Shown here: positions 42,498-52,215 of the stretch, one piece after another
Layout of the letters: the number at the start of each line of letters is the position of its first letter
Numbering within the stretch: the first letter of the stretch is position 1
Source of the DNA: Calditrichota bacterium
Lineage (GTDB): Bacteria > Calditrichota > Calditrichia > Calditrichales > J004
DNA length: 64,000 nucleotides
Assembly: GCA_013112635.1 (NCBI GenBank)
Contig: JABFGF010000004.1
Location: forward strand, 62,001 to 126,000
Direction of reading: 5' to 3'
Notes under the pieces: model-generated
What the model saw: the letters and a program-made list of their open reading frames with translations, nothing else
Told to the model about the DNA's origin: nothing
Databases searched by the model: none
Translations under genes and position numbers: made by a program

Positions 42498-43703
42498 TTA
42501 CTTAACCAATGTCATCCGCATAGAATGTGAAAAGTTTTCAGAAACAATCTGATAAACATAAATGCCAGAAGGAACCTGGTTACCTGAATCATTTAATCCA
42601 TTCCATACAGTTTCATAAGTACCGGCATCCACTACACCTTCATAAAGAGTAGCAACCTTCTGACCTAATAAATTATAAACTGTAAGGCTAACATTTATAG
42701 CTCCTTCACGAAGTGCAGGAACGTCAAATTTAATAGTTGTAGAAGGATTAAACGGGTTTGGTTTGTTTTGGTACATGGCAAAGTCTGCCGGAACAAAACT
42801 ATTAACTTCTTTAACTTCAGCGCTATGAGGAGTTGCGTATATTGGACCGTGTTCTGTGCGAACACCACTCATATCAATATCCACTAGTTTATACCAGTAG
42901 GTTTCTCCATTAAATACACTTTCATCAATATATGTGTAATCATTTTGGTTTGAAGACGTACCCGCTCCTTTTAACTCACTATTTCCAACATAAGAATCTA
43001 TCTCATCAAATTCGCCATCTTTTGCCGCCGAGCGCATAATAGCAAATCCCTGGTTATCAATTTCAGAAGCAGTGCTCCAGTTAAGAATTACTTCATTGTC
43101 TCCACCAATTGCTACAAAAGAAGAAAGTTCGATTGGCAAAGCTTGATCAGAACCATTTGAACCTGGTGAACCTAAATCCGATCCGGCACCATAATTAGAT
43201 TCTCTTGATGTAGCAGTTGTCCAATTTGCACCAACATTGTTATCTGTTACAGCGTCTCCAGTAAAAACCATTGAAGCACCAGTTGGATCAGGCCAACTAG
43301 TTCCACCATCCCATTCAACACGGTCAATTTCAACAGGGATTACGGAATCATCCTCAAGTACAAGTTCATCAGCGCCGTTGCCTAAGCTTGTACCAGAAAA
43401 AACATAATCAACAGGAAGGTTTCCGTTTGTCCCAGTGTCACCGTTCCTACCTAATACTAAAAAGCCACCTGCCGGGACGTTGAGTGCCCCACCATTAGTA
43501 ATAACATGAGAATCACTTCCATTATCAAAAATTCTCCACCCATTAATATCAATTGGAGAGCCTGTAGGATTATACAGTTCAAACCATTCTCCGTTTGCAT
43601 CAGTAACTTCATCAGGATTTTGCATTATTTCTGAAATAACAAGTTGGCTAAAACCAGTGGTACAAAAAAGTAGGAATAATAAAACAGTAGCAAGTTTAGT
43701 CAT
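42498..43703 (-). CDS. Secreted lamin-tail-domain protein with sorting tail
   Basis: A 401-aa exported surface protein. The signal peptide (1-19) is followed by a lamin-tail (LTD) immunoglobulin-like domain, residues about 20-150: LVISEIMQNPDEV, GEWFELYNPT, INGWRIFDNG. Then come a fibronectin-like strand set (VILNWSTASEIDNQGF) and a C-terminal type A sorting domain with the NKPNPFNPSTTIKFD motif and a final SHSMRMTLVK. LTD proteins of this kind are cell-surface or matrix proteins, sometimes with nuclease partners. It ends at a strong terminator. Confidence 0.85.
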   Translation of the reverse strand: MTKLATVLLFLLFCTTGFSQLVISEIMQNPDEVTDANGEWFELYNPTGSPIDINGWRIFDNGSDSHVITNGGALNVPAGGFLVLGRNGDTGTNGNLPVDYVFSGTSLGNGADELVLEDDSVIPVEIDRVEWDGGTSWPDPTGASMVFTGDAVTDNNVGANWTTATSRESNYGAGSDLGSPGSNGSDQALPIELSSFVAIGGDNEVILNWSTASEIDNQGFAIMRSAAKDGEFDEIDSYVGNSELKGAGTSSNQNDYTYIDESVFNGETYWYKLVDIDMSGVRTEHGPIYATPHSAEVKEVNSFVPADFAMYQNKPNPFNPSTTIKFDVPALREGAINVSLTVYNLLGQKVATLYEGVVDAGTYETVWNGLNDSGNQVPSGIYVYQIVSENFSHSMRMTLVK

Positions 43704-44085
43704 AAAACCTCCAAAAAGTATATATAAGTGTTTAGTTCTAAAAGCAAGAGATTGAAAGGATTACAAATATATATGAAACGTTTAAAAAAATCCAGCTTTT
43801 CAAAAAACTCTAACATTTCAAAACGAATTGTGTGATATATATCTCATCTAACTAACTTTCTCTATTGTTTTGTTAAATGTATAATAGATGTTCTCTTCCA
43901 AATTTGACATTTTTAATTAATTCTTTTTTGAAAAAATTAAATTTCTAAAAACCTACACAAAAATATCACGTTCAAACGTTTAAGGAAGAAACAAACATGT
44001 GTTTAACAGACTCCAAAATCCCTGGATTAAATTGAACAAAAACATAATTATAATCGGGAAAGCTTACGAGACAACTTGTTTGGAT
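43704..44085. other. AT-rich intergenic region, no gene seen
   Basis: About 380 bp between two leftward genes. It must hold the promoter of the lamin-tail gene. The palindrome AAACGTTTAA occurs twice (43776-43785 and 43974-43983), possibly a regulator site. No RNA gene, strong terminator or coding frame was found. Confidence 0.35.
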
Positions 44086-45783
44086 TCATTTATTCATTTC
44101 ATAAATATTGGCCGATGACATCACATAATTTTTCATAATTTTTTCAAATCTTTCAGTATTAACAGCCGGCCTTTGAATCATACGTTTACAGATTTTCCGT
44201 TGCAAAAAAGTGCTATTGGTTTTGTTGTGCAGGTTTAAAGCAAACTTCGAAAAATCACGAATAATAAAATCAAATATCTGGTCAACAAGATCATGATCAA
44301 CTTTGCAGAGATTCGTATTTTCTATAATAAGCTGCCCATAGACAACCAAAGTAAATAACTCACCCAGGTTAAGAAGGAAATCAAAATCCTTGATCTGTTC
44401 TTTGCCTGGACGTGCAACCGCCAATAATATTTTTAGCTGACGAATTTGGCGCTTAAAGATTTTAATATTTGGAAGATTTATACTGTTATAGGCAATTTTA
44501 TAATCATGGAATTTTATTCTGCTTAGGCCTTTTGTTGCTCCCTGATTAAATAAAAAATCATCATTGGCTGGTTGATTTACCGATCCTATTTCCGGAAACT
44601 GTCCCGGTTTAAAAAAGTAATTTGCCATAAACTTGATAATCAGGGCCATATTTACATGCACCGTTCCTTCCAGCTTAGGCAAGGCACGGATATCACGTAC
44701 CGCCATTTCAAAATACATATCTTTTTCAAAACCTTTGGCCGCAATAACATCCCACAGCAAATCCATAACTTCTTCGCCCTGGGTTGTTACTTTCATTTTT
44801 ACCATAGGATTAAAAAGCAAATAGCGTCTATCTTTTTTAGAAGCAGATCGCATATAATCAATCGCCCGGGAAGCAAAAAGTTTCATGGCAATTAAGCGTA
44901 CATAGGCATCTACAAATATAAGTTTTATATGATGAAAGTCTGTAACATAATGATTAAACAGGTTCCGTTTGGAAGCGTGGTTCAATGCTTCGTAATACGC
45001 ATGTGTGCAAATACCAATCGATGCCCAACCCAAATTAAACTTGCCAACATTGACAGTATTTAAAGATGTATCCCAGGCATCACGGCCTTTAGAAAGTATA
45101 TCCTCTTCTTTAACCGGATAGCTCTGAAGTTTGTATTCAGCTACATAGTTTTGAGAATTAACAATATTCTTAACCAGATCATACTTTTCATGTTGTGGAT
45201 CAACAACAAAAAAAACATAATCGTCATCGCTTTTATCAAATTTACCAAAGGTAGAAACGAGAGCGGCTTTATTGGCATTTCCAATATAATATTTACTACC
45301 ATCAGCGAGGTATTCGCCAGAGGTAGTTTCTGTCAATTTCATTTCACTGGAATAAAGATCGGCGCCATGCTCTTTTTCTGAGAGACCAAAAGCAAATATT
45401 GCACCTTGTTGTAATAATTCTGCAGTTTTGGTTTTAACTAAATCATTGCCACTCATCCAGATCGGGCCAAGGCCTAAAATAGTTACCTGCCAGGTATACC
45501 AGTAACTCAAGCCATAAAAACCGAGAATTTCATTTATTACACAATTGCGGGTTGTGTCCCAGCGGATAGATCCTGTTTCTCCTGGTTGATTGGTTAGAAA
45601 AGTGGCAAAAAGCTTTTCCTCTTTTACGAAATTTAAAAAATCCTCGTACCATATCCGCTCATGATCATCTTTTTTAAGACGCTCCTTACCCCGGTCTTCA
45701 AAAAATTGGATAGTTTTTTTGATTAGTTCCCGGCTGGTTTCATCAAGATGATCAAATGATTCTGTTTTGGGGTTAAGTAACAT
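44086..45783 (-). CDS. Acyl-CoA dehydrogenase
   Basis: An FAD-dependent enzyme making the first double bond in fatty-acyl-CoA beta-oxidation. The 565-aa protein has the N-terminal helical domain, the central FAD-binding segment FAFGLSEKEHGADL (residues about 110-125), and a C-terminal four-helix bundle with KMKVTTQGEEVMDLLWDVIAAKGF. It is longer than the usual 380 aa, resembling multi-domain dehydrogenases with an extra C-terminal helical region. The ATG at 45783 is preferred over the TTG at 45795. It lies 25 bp after the histidine kinase gene, which follows an enoyl-CoA hydratase gene, so the three form one beta-oxidation operon. Confidence 0.85.
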   Translation of the reverse strand: MLLNPKTESFDHLDETSRELIKKTIQFFEDRGKERLKKDDHERIWYEDFLNFVKEEKLFATFLTNQPGETGSIRWDTTRNCVINEILGFYGLSYWYTWQVTILGLGPIWMSGNDLVKTKTAELLQQGAIFAFGLSEKEHGADLYSSEMKLTETTSGEYLADGSKYYIGNANKAALVSTFGKFDKSDDDYVFFVVDPQHEKYDLVKNIVNSQNYVAEYKLQSYPVKEEDILSKGRDAWDTSLNTVNVGKFNLGWASIGICTHAYYEALNHASKRNLFNHYVTDFHHIKLIFVDAYVRLIAMKLFASRAIDYMRSASKKDRRYLLFNPMVKMKVTTQGEEVMDLLWDVIAAKGFEKDMYFEMAVRDIRALPKLEGTVHVNMALIIKFMANYFFKPGQFPEIGSVNQPANDDFLFNQGATKGLSRIKFHDYKIAYNSINLPNIKIFKRQIRQLKILLAVARPGKEQIKDFDFLLNLGELFTLVVYGQLIIENTNLCKVDHDLVDQIFDFIIRDFSKFALNLHNKTNSTFLQRKICKRMIQRPAVNTERFEKIMKNYVMSSANIYEMNK

Positions 45784-45808
45784 GGTGAATTCCAAAAGAT
45801 TGTTTTAT

Positions 45809-46876
45809 TTAAAGAACCGGTATCTGGAAATGAAATGTAGAGCCGCCTTCACGATTATTATAGACACCAATTTTTCCGCCGTGGGCCTCAACAAACAATC
45901 TTGATACATAGAGTCCCAGGCCAAAACCTTTGGAGGTTTTTAAACGGCGGATACGATAAAATTTGTCAAAAATCAGGGCCGCATCTTCTTCTTTAATCCC
46001 GGGCCCGCTGTCTGTTATTTTTACCTGGCACGATGTTTTACCATCTGTGGAATGAGAACAAAGGCAATCTATACGGACAGCACCATTTTTTGGTGAAAAG
46101 CGAATTGCATTTGAAAGAACGTTTGTAAAAACCCGGTTAAGGGCAAGCCGATCTGCAAAAATTACACGCTCTTCGTCGGAAATTGAGATACTAAATTTTA
46201 TATTTTTTTTATCGGCCTGGATCCATAAAGCCTGGACAACTTCCTGCAATAATTCTTTTACTTTAAACTTGGATTTGAATAATTGAAAGGTTTTATTTTC
46301 AAAACGCATTACATCGCCAAGTTCATTCAGCATATCCAAAATCTGATCTTGCAGACGGAGACTGTTTTTTATCATCTGCTGCTGACCGTCATTTAGAACG
46401 CCAAATACTTCGCCCTGTAAAAGCTCCAGGTAACTTAGAATACTTTGCATTGGCGATCGCATATCATGAATAAGCATGCTGGATAATTCGGACTGGTTTT
46501 TTACTTTTTGGGTTATTTCAAAAATGCCTTCCAATACAGGATAAAGAGTTACTGAATCGATTATTTCTTCATCAGTGATATAAAAATCAAAATATACAGG
46601 TTTTGTTTTATGTTTTGGTCCAATGCCAAATATTAGGAGAGTTTCTTTCTCTTTATCAATACTTTTAAAAAAGGAGGCCAACTCTTTTGATTCTATGTCT
46701 TGTATAAAAAGAATCAGTGTCTCAAATTTCTCTTCATACATCACAGATCTTAAATCATCAAAGTTTTGTCGTTCCTTATATGGGATATCCAACTCAGATA
46801 AAACCGCGGTTAGGTGGTTTGCGGCAGTTTCATCCGATGTTTGAAGGATTAATGCCTTCTGTTTATCCAGTTGCAT
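45809..46876 (-). CDS. Histidine kinase with degenerate receiver-like N-terminus
   Basis: A soluble 355-aa histidine kinase with no membrane helix. Residues 1-115 look like a receiver fold without a phospho-acceptor Asp. The kinase core is intact: His137 in LIHDMRSPMQS, N box NRVFTNVLSNAIRFSP, ITDSGPGI, FDKFYR, and GFGLGLYVSRLFVEAHGG. Its ATG shares one base with the stop of the enoyl-CoA hydratase gene (TAATG), so translation is coupled. An acyl-CoA dehydrogenase gene follows. The position suggests it senses a metabolic signal and regulates fatty-acid oxidation; no response regulator is adjacent. Confidence 0.88.
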   Translation of the reverse strand: MQLDKQKALILQTSDETAANHLTAVLSELDIPYKERQNFDDLRSVMYEEKFETLILFIQDIESKELASFFKSIDKEKETLLIFGIGPKHKTKPVYFDFYITDEEIIDSVTLYPVLEGIFEITQKVKNQSELSSMLIHDMRSPMQSILSYLELLQGEVFGVLNDGQQQMIKNSLRLQDQILDMLNELGDVMRFENKTFQLFKSKFKVKELLQEVVQALWIQADKKNIKFSISISDEERVIFADRLALNRVFTNVLSNAIRFSPKNGAVRIDCLCSHSTDGKTSCQVKITDSGPGIKEEDAALIFDKFYRIRRLKTSKGFGLGLYVSRLFVEAHGGKIGVYNNREGGSTFHFQIPVL

Positions 46877-47658
46877 TATTTACCCTGAAACTTTGCTTTA
46901 CGTTTTTCGAGAAATGCCGAAGTTCCTTCTTCCTTATCTTCCGTGCCAAAAGCCATTCCAAAATAATTAGCTTCCATTTCTAAGCCTGTTTCCAAAGAAC
47001 TGTTTAATCCATGGTGTACAGCCTCGATACAATATTTAACAGCAATCGGGCCTTTGGAAATAATTTTGGAGAGTACTTTTAAGCCCTCATCAAGCAAATC
47101 TTTTTGCTCCACAACTTTATTAACCAAGCCAATCTCATACGCACGCTGAGCAGAAATCATATCACCAGATAATAACAATTCCAAAGCAATACCACGCCCA
47201 ACAATTCGTGGTAACCGTTGTGTTCCCCCATAACCCGGCACCAAACCAAGATTAACTTCCGGTTGTCCGAAACGGGCTTCATTAGAGGCAATGCGAAAAT
47301 GACAAGACATTGCCAGTTCACATCCGCCACCAAGAGCAAATCCATTTATAAGGCCAATAACAGGTTTGCTGCACATCTCAAATTGTGAAAACACCCGCTG
47401 CCCAAGTTTTGAAGCCTCTGTTGCCTCAATCATACCCAACTTGCTTAACTCACTGATATCAGCACCGGCAACAAATGCTTTTTCCCCAGCTCCGGTTAAT
47501 ATGGCTGCTTTTATTTCGGAATTATTTTCGACTTCATTTATTGCCAATCCAAGCTCTTTGATGGTAGCTTCGTTTAGAGCATTTAGTTTTTCAGGTCGGT
47601 TTACAGTTATTATGGCAATTGAGTTTTTTATTTCAAACAATATATTTTTTAAATCCAT
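46876..47658 (-). CDS. Enoyl-CoA hydratase (crotonase family)
   Basis: Hydrates trans-2-enoyl-CoA to 3-hydroxyacyl-CoA in beta-oxidation. The 260-aa crotonase fold has the oxyanion segments KAFVAGADISEL and NGFALGGGCELAM, and both catalytic glutamates at CELAM and GQPEVNLGLVPGYGGTQRL. It is full length. It heads the operon with the histidine kinase (one-base overlap) and acyl-CoA dehydrogenase. Confidence 0.92.
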   Translation of the reverse strand: MDLKNILFEIKNSIAIITVNRPEKLNALNEATIKELGLAINEVENNSEIKAAILTGAGEKAFVAGADISELSKLGMIEATEASKLGQRVFSQFEMCSKPVIGLINGFALGGGCELAMSCHFRIASNEARFGQPEVNLGLVPGYGGTQRLPRIVGRGIALELLLSGDMISAQRAYEIGLVNKVVEQKDLLDEGLKVLSKIISKGPIAVKYCIEAVHHGLNSSLETGLEMEANYFGMAFGTEDKEEGTSAFLEKRKAKFQGK

Positions 47659-48160
47659 AGCTCCCCTTCTTTAGGATTTATTAATACACAGAATAAATAA
47701 TAGTGTTGAATTTGTGAAGTGATTTTTGAGTAGTGTTAAGTAAGATAGGCAATTGAAATATCTAAATACAAATGATTTGTGGAATTTTTCCTGAACTGTG
47801 AGATTCGTCAAAAAAAAAATGGAGAGGCTGCAAATTTTAAGGAGGCCTGGTGAAAAATAAGCAACCCCTCCATATCACCCATATTTAATATTATATATAA
47901 CACTTAAAAAAATAATTATGTTCCCATATAGATTATCTTTTCCAGATAGTCTCAAATTACAAAAATTAATCCGGCATATTTATAACTTTTTTGTATCTAT
48001 TAAATCATGCAATTATCTAATTTTAAACTTATCTTTTCAGATTGATATCATATAATCTTGAAAAGCACTAATCTTGAACTTAAATTACCTGACTTCATGA
48101 GAATATAGCTCTCACAAATATCAGATATAATTAAATATAAAAATATTGGAGGAAGACCAG
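47659..48160. other. Upstream region of groEL, no groES, no CIRCE element
   Basis: About 500 bp with no ORF or RNA gene recognised. I looked for a CIRCE operator (TTAGCACTC-N9-GAGTGCTAA) and found none. A GGAGGAAG ribosome-binding site lies at 48148-48155. A groES gene, usually just upstream, is absent. Confidence 0.6.
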
Positions 48161-49804
48161 ATGTCCAAAGAGATATTATTTGATGCCGAAGCGTTCGGCA
48201 AGTTAAAAAAAGGGATCGATGTACTGGCCCGTACTGTGAAAGTGACCCTTGGCCCAAAAGGCAAAAATGTGGTTATCGATAAAAAGTTTGGCGCACCAAC
48301 CGTTACTAAAGACGGCGTGACAGTGGCCAAAGAAATCGAACTCGATGACTCATTTGAAAACATGGGCGCACAGATGGTGAAAGAAGTTGCCTCTAAAACA
48401 AGCGATGTGGCCGGTGACGGAACAACAACTGCAACCGTTTTGGCGCAGGCCATTTTTACACAAGGCCTCAAAAATGTTATCGCCGGGTCTAACCCAACCG
48501 AACTAAAACGCGGGATTGATAAAGCCGTTTTGGAAGTAGTAAAAAACCTTAAAGGCATGTCACGCGATGTGGCCGGTAAAGAAGAGATCGCCCAGGTAGG
48601 CTCTATCTCTGCCAACAACGATCCGACCATTGGCGATTTAATTGCCGATGCCATGGACAAAGTGGGCAAAGACGGCGTGATCACTGTTGAAGAGGCCAAG
48701 TCTATCGAGACCAGCCTGGATGTTGTGGAAGGTATGCAGTTCGACCGTGGATACATTTCCCCATATTTTGTAACCGATAGCGAAAGCATGGAAGCGGTTA
48801 TGGAAACCCCGAATATTTTAATCTATGACAAAAAGATCAGCGCTATGAAAGACCTGCTGCCGATCCTTGAAAAAAGTGCCCAGACAGGCAAACCGCTGAT
48901 GATCATCGCGGAAGATATTGATGGCGAAGCATTGGCTACGTTGGTTGTAAATAAGTTGCGCGGTACATTAAAAGTTGCTGCGGTTAAAGCGCCTGGTTTT
49001 GGTGATCGTCGCAAAGCCATGTTGGAAGACATCGCCATTTTGACCGGCGGCCGTGTGATTTCCGAAGAGACCGGTTTTAAACTGGAAAGTGCTTCTCTGG
49101 ATGATTTGGGAACTGCCGCGACAGTGACCATCGATAAAGACAACACTACGATTGTTGAAGGTGCCGGTTCTGGTGATGACATCAAAGGCCGTGTCAGCAT
49201 GATCCGTTCACAAATTGAAAATACATCTTCTGATTATGACCGTGAGAAGTTGCAGGAGCGTTTGGCAAAATTGGCCGGCGGTGTTGCGCTAATCAAAATT
49301 GGCGCTGCCACAGAAGTTGAGATGAAAGAAAAGAAAGCCCGCGTTGAAGATGCGCTTCATGCTACCCGTGCGGCTGTTGAAGAAGGAATTGTTCCCGGTG
49401 GCGGTGTTGCCCTGCTTCGCTCGATTGCAGCATTGGATGGTTTAAAGCTTGATGGCGACCAGCAAATTGGTGTGGATATCGTACGCCGCAGTCTGGAAGA
49501 GCCGATGCGTCAGATTGTTGCCAACTCCGGTTTGGAAGGCAGCGTTATCGTGCATAAAGTAAAAGAAGGCAAAGATGCTTTTGGTTTCAACGCAGCAACT
49601 GAAGAGTATGAAGACCTTATCAAAGCCGGTGTTTTGGACCCGACCAAAGTTACACGCAGTGCTTTGGAAAATGCGGCCTCAGTTTCCGGATTGTTATTAA
49701 TGACCGAAGCCTTGATTACCGACAAGCCTGAAGAGTCTGCTCCGGCTATGCCAGCTATGCCTCCGGGTGGTGGTATGCCAGGCGGTATGGGCGGTATGTA
49801 CTAA
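48161..49804 (+). CDS. groL: Chaperonin GroEL (60 kDa)
   Basis: Cytoplasmic ATP-dependent chaperonin that folds proteins in a double-ring chamber with GroES. The 547-aa protein is typical: [21 protein letters not shown] at the N-terminus, [12 protein letters not shown] in the ATP site, and the C-terminal GGM-rich tail [11 protein letters not shown]. The ATG at 48161 is preferred over upstream in-frame starts because of the GGAGGAAG site 5 bases before it. The gene uses more GC-rich codons than its neighbours, as highly expressed genes do. No groES is adjacent. Confidence 0.97.
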   Translation: MSKEILFDAEAFGKLKKGIDVLARTVKVTLGPKGKNVVIDKKFGAPTVTKDGVTVAKEIELDDSFENMGAQMVKEVASKTSDVAGDGTTTATVLAQAIFTQGLKNVIAGSNPTELKRGIDKAVLEVVKNLKGMSRDVAGKEEIAQVGSISANNDPTIGDLIADAMDKVGKDGVITVEEAKSIETSLDVVEGMQFDRGYISPYFVTDSESMEAVMETPNILIYDKKISAMKDLLPILEKSAQTGKPLMIIAEDIDGEALATLVVNKLRGTLKVAAVKAPGFGDRRKAMLEDIAILTGGRVISEETGFKLESASLDDLGTAATVTIDKDNTTIVEGAGSGDDIKGRVSMIRSQIENTSSDYDREKLQERLAKLAGGVALIKIGAATEVEMKEKKARVEDALHATRAAVEEGIVPGGGVALLRSIAALDGLKLDGDQQIGVDIVRRSLEEPMRQIVANSGLEGSVIVHKVKEGKDAFGFNAATEEYEDLIKAGVLDPTKVTRSALENAASVSGLLLMTEALITDKPEESAPAMPAMPPGGGMPGGMGGMY

Positions 49805-49827
49805 AAATAACTCTCGATAAAAAAAGT

Positions 49828-49865
49828 AACCTTCCGGGATTAAAAACCTGGAAGGTTTTTTTTGC
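49828..49865. terminator. Bidirectional terminator after groEL
   Basis: AACCTTCCGGG pairs with CCTGGAAGGTT, followed by eight T on the plus strand and preceded by A's, so it can also end the leftward TonB-receptor operon. Its stem resembles the terminator at 19649-19678. Confidence 0.88.
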
Positions 49866-49866
49866 C

Positions 49867-52194
49867 TTAAAACTCAGCGCTAATTCCTATTGACGGTAAT
49901 ATTCCAAGAGAACTGGAGGTTTTAATTTTATCTTCCCAAAAATCATATTGTGGACGAATTGGAATTTTAAAATTGTAAACATTTTGTATATCGATAAATG
50001 CTATTAAAGTCCAATTATTAAAATAAAAATAACGATCGGCACGAATATCAAGATGATGCCCACTATCCAATCTTTTAGAAAGATATTCTTCAGGTAAATT
50101 TTGGATAGATCCAGGAGATGTTTCATTTTTTGATGGGATATACACCGGCGTGTAGGGTATTCCTGAAAAATAACTAAATTTCCCACTTACTTCCCACTTT
50201 GAACCAATCTTGTACCCACCGGATATATTGAAGATATGGCGTTGATCAAAACGTGTTGGATATGTTTTTCTGTTAAAGGCTTTAAGTTCACTTTTTCCAT
50301 AAGAATAACTTGCCTTCCCATATATAGGAACGTCGGAAAATTTCTTTTGAAGAAGAATTTCAAATCCATAGGCCTGCCCCGTTCCTTCTGGTTTCAAATC
50401 AAAAAAGCCAAACGATTGAAAGTCATCTTCTACACCACCATAACTGGAACCCGTATTGGACATTACAATATAATCTGTCCTGCCGGGTAAAATTCCAACT
50501 GGTAATCCTGAATACTTCTTATAATAAAGCTCGGTAGTTAAGCGTACATCCGAAGCAACTAAATAATCCCATCCTAAAATGGTCATTCGATTTTGGAGCG
50601 CTGTCAAGTTTTTATTTTTGGAATTAATTAACCAGACATTAGATGGCGCCTGGTAGTAATCACCATAATTGAGTTTAAATGATTGCTTTTCATTTAATTG
50701 AAATTTTAAACCCAAACGTGGCGCGACATAAAATGGAACCTCCAAAACTTTATAATAATTAATTCTTAAACCTAGGTTTAAATTAATGTTTTTATTGAGG
50801 TTCCAATTAGTTTCTACGAATGCTGCATAGTTTTGCGACCATAAATCAATTATTTGTTTTTGATTAATCCCCAAATCATTTACAGCAATTCTCTTTCCAC
50901 TCCTGTTAAATATAGAGTCCGCAAATGTTGTATTATTATTGTTATTTAATAATTTGGCTGTCAATCCAAATCGTAGATCTAAATCTGAGTTTATTTTCGA
51001 GAAGCTTTGGAATTTAGCAGCATATTCCAATTCATCCGCTTTGCTGTTAAAGTATTCAATGCTATTGTTATCCGCCTGGCTAAATCTATAACTAAACAAG
51101 GTTGCGCTAAGTGTTACATCAGAAAAACCGTTTTGATGTAAATGACGCCAGTTCATCCCATTTATAAATTGGTTTTGCTGGTTATCCAAAAGGCGGGCAT
51201 TTTTAGTACGGTTTTCAAGGTTATCCAGATTTCTGTCTACATTGTCCACTGCGATAAGACTAAGAAAAGAAAGAGAATTTGCCGGAGAGATTTGATAATT
51301 GGTTATTAAATTATAATCCGTATAAACAGGAATGAATGGTAAACCGGCTGCTTTAAAAATAAGGTCCAAGTAGCTTTTTCGAGCTGAAAAAATATAGTTT
51401 CCATTTTGTAGAAGTGGACCTTCAATATTTAATCCAAACTGAGTTGCCGAAACAAGTGCTTTTCCTCCGAACCTATCTTCACGGCCCTGGGACATATTTA
51501 ACTCTAAAATCGAAGACATTTTCTCGCCATAGCGGGCAGCAAAACCACCACTTGAAAATTTCACATCGTCAACAAAATCGAGATTAATAAAACTTAAACT
51601 GCCGCTACTGGATCCTTGCGTATTAAAATGATTGATATTTGGAACTTCAATATTATTAACTATATACAAATTTTCCGATGGGCCACCACCCCTTACCAGT
51701 AAATCATTTCTTCCACCTGCAGGATTGATACTAATTCCGGGTAACACAGTCACTGTTCGCACAATGTCTTCAAAGCCCCCAGGAAAACGGCGAATTTCCT
51801 CTCGCTGTAAATTGAAAACGCTCGATTGGGTCAGTTTCTCTTCACTAAAATAACCCGCACTTACAACTATTGCTTCGCTCTCAAGATTTTGTGGTTTTAA
51901 TTCAATTTTCAACGTTACCGGTTTACTTGACCTCACGATGATATCTGTAAAAGTTTGGCTTACATATCCAATAAAAGATACTTCAATTCTATATGATCCA
52001 ACCGGAATATCGTTTATTATAAATGTTCCATCTTCCGCGCTTGATCCACCCAGACTCTCATCCAAAACAACAATATTCGCCCCGAAAAGAGCCTCTTTTG
52101 TAGATTCGTCACCAACCGATCCAATTATCTTCCCACTTTGGGCAAATAGTACTATTGGTATTATCAGGGAGAGTATAACTGCATTTTTTAACAT
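49867..52194 (-). CDS. TonB-dependent outer-membrane receptor
   Basis: A 775-aa outer-membrane importer powered by TonB. A signal peptide (1-18) is followed by a CarboxypepD_reg-like domain (GKIIGSVGDESTKEALFGAN... residues 21-105), then a plug domain (GGFEDIVRTVTVLPGI, LLVRGGGPSENLYIVNNIEV) and a long beta-barrel ending in ISAEF. The N-terminal extension domain is the FCB type. Its gene starts 21 bp after the photolyase stop, so it may be the last gene of the light-related run that begins at 58001. The substrate is unknown; the setting makes cobalamin a tempting but unsupported idea. Confidence 0.85.
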   Translation of the reverse strand: MLKNAVILSLIIPIVLFAQSGKIIGSVGDESTKEALFGANIVVLDESLGGSSAEDGTFIINDIPVGSYRIEVSFIGYVSQTFTDIIVRSSKPVTLKIELKPQNLESEAIVVSAGYFSEEKLTQSSVFNLQREEIRRFPGGFEDIVRTVTVLPGISINPAGGRNDLLVRGGGPSENLYIVNNIEVPNINHFNTQGSSSGSLSFINLDFVDDVKFSSGGFAARYGEKMSSILELNMSQGREDRFGGKALVSATQFGLNIEGPLLQNGNYIFSARKSYLDLIFKAAGLPFIPVYTDYNLITNYQISPANSLSFLSLIAVDNVDRNLDNLENRTKNARLLDNQQNQFINGMNWRHLHQNGFSDVTLSATLFSYRFSQADNNSIEYFNSKADELEYAAKFQSFSKINSDLDLRFGLTAKLLNNNNNTTFADSIFNRSGKRIAVNDLGINQKQIIDLWSQNYAAFVETNWNLNKNINLNLGLRINYYKVLEVPFYVAPRLGLKFQLNEKQSFKLNYGDYYQAPSNVWLINSKNKNLTALQNRMTILGWDYLVASDVRLTTELYYKKYSGLPVGILPGRTDYIVMSNTGSSYGGVEDDFQSFGFFDLKPEGTGQAYGFEILLQKKFSDVPIYGKASYSYGKSELKAFNRKTYPTRFDQRHIFNISGGYKIGSKWEVSGKFSYFSGIPYTPVYIPSKNETSPGSIQNLPEEYLSKRLDSGHHLDIRADRYFYFNNWTLIAFIDIQNVYNFKIPIRPQYDFWEDKIKTSSSLGILPSIGISAEF

Positions 52195-52215
52195 TATTTA
52201 TTCCTGTATAATTTA

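Noticed and set aside
47980-48160. A CIRCE heat-shock operator before groEL
   Set aside because: Only AAAGCACTAAT-like fragments occur, with no inverted GAGTGCTAA partner.
48121-48789. Long open frame antisense to groEL
   Set aside because: It is a shadow of the groEL codons, with no ribosome-binding site or recognisable protein motif.
49867-52194. BtuB-type cobalamin receptor feeding the photoreceptor
   Set aside because: The receptor has a CarboxypepD_reg-like extension and no cobalamin riboswitch or BtuB-specific motif was seen; kept only as speculation.
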